A stretch of DNA of 7,627 nt, taken from an uncultured Chloroflexota bacterium. GTDB taxonomy: Bacteria; Chloroflexota; Anaerolineae; Aggregatilineales; Phototrophicaceae. Both the position numbers and the translations under genes were made by a program. The notes under the pieces were generated by a model. The model worked only from the letters and a program-made list of their open reading frames with translations, had not been told where the DNA came from and made no database searches. Location: NCBI GenBank assembly GCA_937942935.1, contig CALDGT010001188.1:1-7627 (forward strand). The letters run 5' to 3'. This document shows positions 1-5,181 of this stretch, in pieces; position 1 is the stretch's first letter, and each line of letters starts with the position of its first letter.

Positions 1-5
1 ATTTA

Positions 6-548
6 TTATGCCATTTTGATTAAGTCCTCGATGGCTGGATGGTCTGCAATATGCTTACTGTAGTACGCAAAGACGACTTTTCCAGATTCATCAATGATGA
101 ATGTCCCCGGCATCATCTGAACATTTCCGCTAGGGACTCCACCAATATTGCCTTTTAGGGCATTTTTGAGCAATGCTTTGCCCACCTCTTTGGATGCCAT
201 TTCTTGTTTATTGACATCTTCAAGCCCATAGGCACGATGTGCAGAATCGTTACCTTCTTCTGGCACAAGACAAATGGTATTTGGTGCTAATTTGGGGCAA
301 TAACGGGCGGCATGTTTGGGTTCACCAATACCAACCCCCACAACTTGTAAACCAGCACTGTGTATTTTATCTTTATGTAGCTCCAACTGAGCTAACCATT
401 CACGACAGAACGGTCAACCAAAGTGACGCAAAAAGGTGATAATTGTTTTTCCTTTTGCCCAAATATCTGCCAATGCGACCGGTTGCCCTTCGCTATTGAT
501 AAGTACCAGAGCAGGGGCGTTATCTCCCACTGCCAAACGATTGGTCAT
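6..548 (-). CDS. Peroxiredoxin-like selenoprotein (AhpC/TSA-2, SelU/PRXL2-like family), in-frame TGA read as selenocysteine
   Basis: This is a thioredoxin-fold redox enzyme of about 180 residues, probably a cytoplasmic thiol/selenol peroxidase or disulfide oxidoreductase; no signal peptide is seen. The start is the ATG at 548-546, which has a perfect AAGGAG six bases upstream, inside the end of the hydrolase gene. From there one frame runs to TAA at 8-6, interrupted only by TGA at 416-414 (codon 45). The protein opens MTNRLAVGDNAPALVLI, has strand KTIITFLRHFG, then the redox motif U45-P46-F47-C48 followed by REWLAQL, and ends with the family-typical PGTFIIDESGKVVFAYY and HIADHP. Family members known to me carry CxxC here, so the TGA sits exactly on the first redox Cys. 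Other cysteines are near residues 84 and 93. A SECIS-like hairpin follows the TGA. The only start after the TGA is a TTG at 386 without a ribosome site, so an independent downstream gene is unlikely. Alternatives are a nonsense mutation or a sequencing error. The family call is firm; selenocysteine is a strong inference. Confidence 0.87.
375..399 (-). promoter_or_regulatory. Candidate bacterial SECIS element
   Basis: In the mRNA a hairpin forms downstream of the UGA. The upper stem UAGCUC (394-389) pairs perfectly with GAGCUA (383-378) around the 5-nt loop AGUUG (388-384). Below a 2-nt bulge on the 5' side (GU, 396-395), AUG (399-397) pairs with CAU (377-375). The apical loop begins after 25 intervening nucleotides, and the second loop base is G. 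From memory, the published bacterial SECIS rules ask for roughly 16-37 nt from UGA to loop, a short loop with G in its first two bases, and a compact upper stem; this hairpin meets them. The bulge on the 5' side recalls the bulged U of the fdhF element. It is expected to bind SelB and deliver Sec-tRNA to the UGA. Confidence 0.72.
414..416 (-). other. In-frame TGA, probable selenocysteine codon
   Basis: Codon 45 of the peroxiredoxin-like gene reads TGA, followed by CCG TTC TGT, giving U-P-F-C. It occupies the first Cys of the CxxC redox site, the position where Sec replaces Cys in SelU-type proteins. TGA is not a general tryptophan codon here: the carotenoid desaturase gene in the same operon ends on TGA, and the tryptophans I checked in neighbouring genes are TGG. 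The codon is followed by C, a context also found at the Sec codon of E. coli fdhF. Confidence 0.82.
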
Positions 549-551
549 GAA

Positions 552-1547
552 TTACTCCTTGTTTGAATAAACCATAGATAAAAATGTCATCACATCGGCA
601 TTAAACTGATTTGTGGCTTCTTCCATTGCCATGTGTCCGACAGCAGGATAAGTGATTAATTGCGATTGTGGGAAAAAGGCGTGAATGGCTTCTCCGCGTG
701 AGGGTGACACCCAAGTATCTTCTTCTCCCCAAATGATGAGGATGGGTTTATCAAATTCGCCGAATTTATTAAAATCGAGCGATAAACCACTTTCTCTCGC
801 TTGGAATAATGAAATCAGACCCGCTTCCCATCCATTGACCCGCAAAACCCGCGCATAACCATCTCGAATATCTTGTGTGATTTCAAAAGAGGGATGATAG
901 GCGCTGATGAGTATATCCACGAAGCGTTCTGGTGTGAGGAATTGACGGACTAAATTTTGAGCGACAGGGTTATTTGGGTCTAAATTTGCCGCCATTTCGC
1001 CAATGCCACCAATTGGCGACCCACCACGATTTGGGTCTGGTGTGGCTTCTGGATTTTGAGATGGTACAGCTACCGCGCCCGCCACAAATACTAAGGCATC
1101 AACACGGTCTGGGTATTGAGTGGCGATGAACGAAATTACTCCACCACCCGCGCTATGTCCGATAAATGTCGCGCTGGTTATATTAAGCGCATCCATTAGT
1201 GCGATAGCTTGGTCGGCTTGGGTTGCTGGCGATAAATCGAGACCTGCCGTTTTATCAGATAATCCAAATGGCGGGCGGTCATAAGCCACGACATGATACC
1301 CCGCCTCAACTAACACATCTATATTATCGCGCCAAGTGAATGTAGACCCACCAAAACCATGTAAAAGCATGACTGTGGGGGCAGATTCATCCCCGCGTGC
1401 AATATAATAGAATTCAACACCATCTAGTGTGATAAATGCCCCGTCTGGGTCGGCTAAATCTTGTGGTGGAACGGTTTCTTCTTGTGCGAAAGCTGAATTG
1501 ACCACTAATAAACAGAGTGTTACCAGTAAAAATATTATTTTTTTCAT
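552..1547 (-). CDS. Exported alpha/beta-fold hydrolase
   Basis: This is a 331-residue serine hydrolase of the alpha/beta-hydrolase superfamily (epoxide hydrolase / haloalkane dehalogenase / esterase-like branch); the substrate cannot be read from sequence. The N-terminus is a clear Sec signal peptide: MKK, a hydrophobic core IIFLLVTLCLLVV, and a likely cut after AFA at about residue 21. No lipobox Cys follows, so the mature enzyme should be secreted or periplasmic-side. The oxyanion-loop motif HGFGG lies at 63-67. The nucleophile elbow GHSAGG gives Ser132, Asp277 in WGEEDTW is the likely acid, and His305 in VGHM completes the triad. A cap domain fills about 155-245, with a Pro/Asn-rich insert near 162-180. 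The start is the ATG 2 bp after the photolyase stop, with AAGAGG (1560-1555) seven bases upstream. The stop is 3 bp before the next start. It is the only exported product in an otherwise cytoplasmic stress operon. Confidence 0.9.
   Translation of the reverse strand: MKKIIFLLVTLCLLVVNSAFAQEETVPPQDLADPDGAFITLDGVEFYYIARGDESAPTVMLLHGFGGSTFTWRDNIDVLVEAGYHVVAYDRPPFGLSDKTAGLDLSPATQADQAIALMDALNITSATFIGHSAGGGVISFIATQYPDRVDALVFVAGAVAVPSQNPEATPDPNRGGSPIGGIGEMAANLDPNNPVAQNLVRQFLTPERFVDILISAYHPSFEITQDIRDGYARVLRVNGWEAGLISLFQARESGLSLDFNKFGEFDKPILIIWGEEDTWVSPSRGEAIHAFFPQSQLITYPAVGHMAMEEATNQFNADVMTFLSMVYSNKE
555..560 (-). promoter_or_regulatory. Shine-Dalgarno site of the peroxiredoxin-like selenoprotein
   Basis: The mRNA reads AAGGAG TAATTC ATG: a perfect Shine-Dalgarno core six bases before the ATG at 548-546. 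The TAA inside the spacer is the stop of the alpha/beta hydrolase. This site decides the start: it shows that translation is meant to begin upstream of the in-frame TGA rather than at the TTG at 386, which has no such site. Confidence 0.85.
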
Positions 1548-1549
1548 TT

Positions 1550-2965
1550 TTAATCCTCTTTTTTAAGTTTTGCATGTAATTCGAGTGCTATTTGACGCGC
1601 CACATCATGCTCAACGACAGGCGCGGAGTAGCCTTTTGGGGTGTAGGGCTGATGAATATTGGCATCTGAAAGGTGTGCTAGTTCGGGTAGCCAATGGCGG
1701 ATAAAATCACCAGAGGGGTCAAATTTGAGCGATTGCAAAATCGGGTTAAATATGCGGAAAAATGGCTGTGCATCTGTGCCTGTGCCTGCTGTCCATTGCC
1801 ATCCGCCATTATTGGCGGCTGTGTCGCCATCTATGAGGTGTTGCATAAAAAATTGTTCACCTAAACGCCAATCAATGAGCAAGTCTTTGGTCAAAAAACT
1901 AGCGACAATCATCCGTGCCCGATTGTGCATCCAACCTGTTTCGACCAATTGGCGCATAGCGGCATCCACCACAGGATACCCTGTTTTGCCAAGACACCAA
2001 CGCCTAAATCCGTCTTGGTCATCTTGCCAAGCCATCGCATCAAACTTGGCATTGAAATTACGTGTTTTGACATGCGGAAAGTGCCATAAAATGTGGGTAT
2101 AAAATTCATGCCAAACGACCTCATCCACAAATTTTGTCACAGAATCTTGCTTTTCTTTGGTGGTGGCGGTCTCATGCGCCACTCGTGCTGACCAATAAAT
2201 TTCACGCAAAGAAATGAGTCCAAAACGGATATATGGGGATAAAAAGCTGGTTTGTGTTTTTGGGGATTCATCTACATTACCGATTTTATCACGTTTTTCG
2301 GCATATCCATAAATATCACGGTACATGAAATGGGTAAGTTGGTCAGAGGCATGAGTCGGTGTAGCAGGCGGGATAGGTATGTTTGTCGGTGAAAACCCCA
2401 AATCCGCGAGGGTTGGGATTGGATTTTGGGGTAGGTGGTTGATATTAAAAAATCGTTCTGGCGAAAGCGATATGTCAACACGGCTCACTTTTTCGATAGT
2501 GCGCCACGCATTGCGAAATGGGGTGAATACGGTGTATGGCTTGCCATCTGCTTTGATGATAGCGTGCGGTGGAACAAGCAATCGGTCATGAATGGCATGG
2601 ATTTGGATAGATAAGCCATCTTCTACAGATTTATCACGCCTTCTGGCATAAGGGGTATAATCTACCCCGTAGAATAAAGCGGTTGCGCCTGTTTTTGCGA
2701 TGACATCACGAAGAACATCGGCAGGATTGCCATATAAGATGAGCAAATCTCCCTCTTTTTGGCGTAATTCATCGCGCAGGGCTTGTAGCGCATTGAGCAT
2801 GAATTGAATCCGAGCAGGACTCATGCGCTTGCTACGCAAAATAGCGGGGTCAAAGATAAATAACGGGATGATAGGTTGCCCCGTTTGTAAGGCTTCATAG
2901 AGAGGTAGATGGTCAACTAGGCGCAAATCCCGCCGAAACCACACAATCACAGGTGCGGGTATCAT
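1550..2965 (-). CDS. phrB: Class I cyclobutane pyrimidine dimer photolyase (cryptochrome/photolyase family)
   Basis: This enzyme uses blue/near-UV light and reduced FAD to split pyrimidine dimers in DNA. At 471 residues it has the usual family length. The Rossmann-type antenna domain opens with VIVWFRRDLRLVDHLPL (about 6-22) and covers roughly 1-130. The FAD-binding helical domain covers about 210-470. Visible family residues include W285/E287 in VVWHEFY, N348 and M352 in WMHNRARM (the CPD-lesion Asn and Met), GYPVVDAAMRQL (329-340), DGDTAANNGGWQW (379-391) with the flavin-contacting Asn region, and PFFRIFNP (401-408). The Glu/Asn/Met set favours a genuine CPD photolyase over a signalling cryptochrome. 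The antenna cofactor (MTHF or deazaflavin) cannot be decided. The ATG overlaps the TGA of the desaturase gene, implying translational coupling, and the gene ends 2 bp before the hydrolase. Confidence 0.95.
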   Translation of the reverse strand: MIPAPVIVWFRRDLRLVDHLPLYEALQTGQPIIPLFIFDPAILRSKRMSPARIQFMLNALQALRDELRQKEGDLLILYGNPADVLRDVIAKTGATALFYGVDYTPYARRRDKSVEDGLSIQIHAIHDRLLVPPHAIIKADGKPYTVFTPFRNAWRTIEKVSRVDISLSPERFFNINHLPQNPIPTLADLGFSPTNIPIPPATPTHASDQLTHFMYRDIYGYAEKRDKIGNVDESPKTQTSFLSPYIRFGLISLREIYWSARVAHETATTKEKQDSVTKFVDEVVWHEFYTHILWHFPHVKTRNFNAKFDAMAWQDDQDGFRRWCLGKTGYPVVDAAMRQLVETGWMHNRARMIVASFLTKDLLIDWRLGEQFFMQHLIDGDTAANNGGWQWTAGTGTDAQPFFRIFNPILQSLKFDPSGDFIRHWLPELAHLSDANIHQPYTPKGYSAPVVEHDVARQIALELHAKLKKED

Positions 2966-4494
2966 GATTTTGCTCCTTGTTTAATTAAGCCTGAGCTGGC
3001 TTGGCGGGTCGGCATGACTCGTTGTACATCATCCGCAACACGCATTGCCCCCAAACTCACCCCTGCCGTCGATTGACCGGGGAAAATAGAATCACCGACA
3101 AGCCGAATATTTGGGATGCCTGTGCGCGGGCTACGGGCTTTGAATAACGATGTTTGTGGAAATCCGCCGACCATGCCCATGTGTCTATCCGTATAAAATT
3201 GATAGGTGAGGGGCGTTCCCTGTAAATTGAGGGTGATATATTCCCGAAAATTGGGCAATATTGTTTCAATTTGCATCAGAATTTTTTGGTTATACACCTC
3301 TTTTTGGGCGTAATAAGCAGATTCATCGGTTTTATATAAATCCCACCATTGGCTGACATTGGTGTGTGTGGTGATGGTCATGGCGCGTTGACCTTGTGGG
3401 GCGCGTGATGTATCCCATGTAGGGGATAGCGACATGAATATGCTTTTTGTCTCGCCGAGTGGACTGGTCATATCGGCAATGAGTTGGTGATGGTCTGGAA
3501 ATCCATCAGGAATAACCGAAGCATCTATCCCTAAATGCAAGACAAATGCACCCCAACCGAATTTTCGGTGTGATGATTCGTGCTTTAATCTGCGTGAAGA
3601 TTGCTCTCCGAGTAGTGTGTTCAAATCCCAAGGGGTAGTATTGGCGATGACAAAATCGGCATCGAAAAAAGTTTGCTCTTTACCCTTACGCCCTTTTTGT
3701 GTCCATACCCCAACTGCACGCCCATTTTTCATCTCAATTTTGGTCACGCGGGTTTTATAGTGGATATTTCCACCGAGTGATTGCAATTTTTCGATGAGGG
3801 TATCTGCTACCCCACCGATGCCTGTTTCGATGTGATACACCCCTTGACGGGCTAAATCTAAGGCGGTTGCCCCATATAACGCATTAACATGTTTGGTGGT
3901 GGTTTGGGCAGAAATGAGCAATTGTGCATCTAAAAAGCGGACAAAAGCCTCATCTGTGTGGAGTTTATGCCAGCGTAACCAATCATAAACAGTGCTAAAG
4001 GCAAATGGGAGAATTTGTAAATCGCGCGGGAAATTTTTGAGTCCTACTTTTGCCAATTGCATCACTTCTGCTAGGCTACGCGGGGGGAAGGGGAGACCTT
4101 GTGCCGATAATGCCCATGCAATCGAAGCAATACGGGTTTGTTGTTCCCAAAACTTTGCAGTATGTGGGAATTTTTTTAAGACATCGGTGTTATCTGATGT
4201 GAGTGCGACAGACCTATCTGGCAGATGAGTTACCCATGCGGGGTCATGTGGACGTACATGCCATGTCAGGTTGAGTTTTTCGCCGACTAGTGCGTGCGGT
4301 CCGTTTGGTTGAAAACCGCCAACGACTGTCGCGCCAGATTCAAATCGAAATCCCTTATGGGTGAATGTGCTGGCACATCCACCCGCATAGGCTTGCGCCT
4401 CTAATACTATGACATCATAACCTGCTTGCTGTAGTAATGCCGCACTGGTTAATCCGCCAATCCCTGCACCGATAACAATAATTTTTTCTGACAT
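2962..4494 (-). CDS. CrtI/CrtD-type FAD-dependent carotenoid desaturase or isomerase
   Basis: This is a 510-residue flavoprotein of the phytoene desaturase family. It probably oxidises or isomerises a carotenoid at the membrane; the exact step is not readable. The N-terminal dinucleotide-binding fold shows IVIGAGIGG (residues 6-14, G9-x-G11-x-x-G14), with the ribose-binding Glu32 in VLEA, then GGCASTF (38-44) and FESGATVVGGFQ (51-62). The C-terminal FAD motif is LVGDSIFPGQSTAGVSLGAM (about 465-484), complete and typical. The conserved PNGPHALVGEKL segment (63-74) resembles proteins annotated as C-3',4' desaturase CrtD. CrtISO/CrtO-like isomerase or ketolase roles are alternatives. The start is the ATG at 4494-4492, with only a weak purine-rich ribosome site (AAAAG). 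Its TGA stop overlaps the photolyase ATG, making it the first gene of the tight four-gene operon. Carotenoid chemistry beside a photolyase suggests photoprotection and possibly light-induced expression. Confidence 0.85.
   Translation of the reverse strand: MSEKIIVIGAGIGGLTSAALLQQAGYDVIVLEAQAYAGGCASTFTHKGFRFESGATVVGGFQPNGPHALVGEKLNLTWHVRPHDPAWVTHLPDRSVALTSDNTDVLKKFPHTAKFWEQQTRIASIAWALSAQGLPFPPRSLAEVMQLAKVGLKNFPRDLQILPFAFSTVYDWLRWHKLHTDEAFVRFLDAQLLISAQTTTKHVNALYGATALDLARQGVYHIETGIGGVADTLIEKLQSLGGNIHYKTRVTKIEMKNGRAVGVWTQKGRKGKEQTFFDADFVIANTTPWDLNTLLGEQSSRRLKHESSHRKFGWGAFVLHLGIDASVIPDGFPDHHQLIADMTSPLGETKSIFMSLSPTWDTSRAPQGQRAMTITTHTNVSQWWDLYKTDESAYYAQKEVYNQKILMQIETILPNFREYITLNLQGTPLTYQFYTDRHMGMVGGFPQTSLFKARSPRTGIPNIRLVGDSIFPGQSTAGVSLGAMRVADDVQRVMPTRQASSGLIKQGAKS
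2973..2978 (-). promoter_or_regulatory. Shine-Dalgarno site of the photolyase gene
   Basis: The mRNA reads AAGGAG CAAAATC ATG, a perfect core seven bases before the photolyase ATG at 2965-2963. It lies wholly inside the last codons of the desaturase gene (Q-G-A-K-S, stop). It fixes the start and supports coupled translation across the ATGA overlap. Confidence 0.8.
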
Positions 4495-4612
4495 AGCCGA
4501 CTTTTAGAACTCTTTGAACGATAATAATCATCATGATAATGTGAAAAAATGAGCAATCGGTGAAATTTTCCCCAAAAATTCATCTATATTTGCAATGGCG
4601 TACACTCATCCA
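4495..4612 (-). promoter_or_regulatory. Intergenic gap before the four-gene operon, possible promoter
   Basis: These 118 bp separate the SRPBCC gene from the desaturase gene, on the transcribed minus strand. The stretch is AT-rich. A weak sigma70-like pair is TTCACA (4545-4540) and TATCGT (4523-4518), 16 bp apart and only partly matching consensus. An AT-only imperfect hairpin, AATTTT-TGGGG-AAAATT, lies near 4566-4582 but no T-run follows directly, so it is a poor terminator. I cannot tell whether the SRPBCC gene is co-transcribed with the operon or the operon starts here. Confidence 0.25.
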
Positions 4613-5083
4613 TTACTTGGATTTGAGTGCGCGTTTGGTTTGCATGTGCCGATAGAAGAATAAGAAGCGTAGTGGGATGCCATCGAACATTAACCGTGTA
4701 AAAATGCCTTGAATACCACCTTTATGCCCTAGCGTAATCCTATCGGTGAGCAATACTCCACCATCTACTTCTTCAAAGATGTGTTCATGTCGCCAATAGG
4801 CGAGTGGTCCCGCGACCATCAAATCAGCGAAAGAGGTTGGGATGGGACCCGCTTCGTGGCGGGCGTGCCACCGAATGGGGAAGAAAGCAAACCACAGGGT
4901 GAAATGCAAATCGCCTTCGGTGAGCGATTTTATCCACTCGCTGTTAATTTGGACAAATAGGGGTGGGGGGGTGAGTTTGGGTAAGGCTTTTGGGGATGAA
5001 TGAAATGCTAACATCTCGTCCATCGTGGTTTTTATCACACTGCGTTTTTCATACACATGCGTTTTAAGAGATGCCAAATCCAT
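4613..5083 (-). CDS. SRPBCC (START-like) ligand-binding family protein
   Basis: This is a 156-residue single-domain cytoplasmic protein with no signal peptide or clear membrane helix. The pattern is that of the SRPBCC/START-like fold: an opening strand with KRSVIKTTMDEMLAFHSSPKAL (about 13-34; family form 'x-S-x-I-x-A-x-x-x-x-V-F-x-F-H'), then KLTPPPL (36-42), alternating strands LHFTLWFAFFPIRWHARHE (59-77), FADLMVAGPLAYWRHEHIF (85-103) with the conserved W97-R-H-x-H-x-F, and a C-terminal helix ending FFYRHMQTKRAL (142-153). The ligand is unknown. Relatives are often found beside photolyase and other oxidoreductase genes, which fits here. Its start has AAGGA (5096-5092) eight bases upstream. 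It is transcribed in the same direction as the operon below it and divergently from purL. The family assignment is good; the function is unassigned. Confidence 0.78.
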   Translation of the reverse strand: MDLASLKTHVYEKRSVIKTTMDEMLAFHSSPKALPKLTPPPLFVQINSEWIKSLTEGDLHFTLWFAFFPIRWHARHEAGPIPTSFADLMVAGPLAYWRHEHIFEEVDGGVLLTDRITLGHKGGIQGIFTRLMFDGIPLRFLFFYRHMQTKRALKSK

Positions 5084-5103
5084 ATAATAATTCCTTTACA
5101 TTT

Positions 5104-5113
5104 AGACTGGTCT
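5104..5113. repeat. Short inverted repeat AGAC-TG-GTCT
   Basis: Four-base arms flank a TG centre, placed between the SRPBCC ribosome site and the candidate promoter boxes. It could be a half-hidden operator, but arms this short arise by chance often. Confidence 0.2.
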
Positions 5114-5149
5114 GTGTTCAAATTATGCGTGTCCAATCTAAAAAAACAG

Positions 5150-5165
5150 TTCATCAGATGATGAA
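5150..5165. repeat. Inverted repeat TTCATC-AGAT-GATGAA upstream of purL
   Basis: Perfect six-base arms surround a four-base centre, 16 bp before the purL start. AGTTCAT at the left arm recurs as a direct repeat just downstream (about 5168-5174). It could be an operator for a purine repressor or a small 5'-leader hairpin. It does not match the E. coli PurR operator. Candidate only. Confidence 0.3.
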
Positions 5166-5181
5166 TAGTTCATGAGTAGGT

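Larger units (their letters stand above)
5084..5181. promoter_or_regulatory. Divergent promoter region between the SRPBCC gene and purL
   Basis: These 98 bp must hold the promoters for purL (+) and the SRPBCC gene (-). The clearest box is CATAAT on the minus strand (5127-5122), five of six matches to a -10 element, but no convincing -35 element lies 16-18 bp upstream. On the plus strand, TTTACA (5095-5100) could be a -35 element for purL, but its -10 partner is poor. Two short inverted repeats lie here and are listed separately. A tiny ORF (ATG AAT AGT TCA TGA, 5161-5175) precedes purL in the same frame but has no ribosome site. The gap is too short for a purine or PRPP riboswitch plus promoter, and I see no riboswitch core. 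Confidence 0.4.

Noticed and set aside
6..386. A stand-alone 126-residue peroxiredoxin fragment starting at TTG 386
   Set aside because: No ribosome site precedes the TTG and it would lack the redox motif. The same frame continues upstream to a well-formed ATG with AAGGAG, so this is the tail of the TGA-containing gene.
414..416. Genetic code with TGA as tryptophan
   Set aside because: The desaturase gene ends on TGA exactly at the photolyase start, the tryptophans I checked in the neighbouring genes are TGG, and Trp at the first CxxC position would not make sense for the family.
1659..2102. Plus-strand ORF of 147 codons opposite the photolyase
   Set aside because: It is antisense to strongly conserved photolyase sequence, its translation resembles no family I know, and no ribosome site was noted.
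4566..4582. AT-only hairpin as a terminator after the SRPBCC gene
   Set aside because: The stem is weak and no uridine run follows it directly; the T-run lies further downstream after unpaired sequence.
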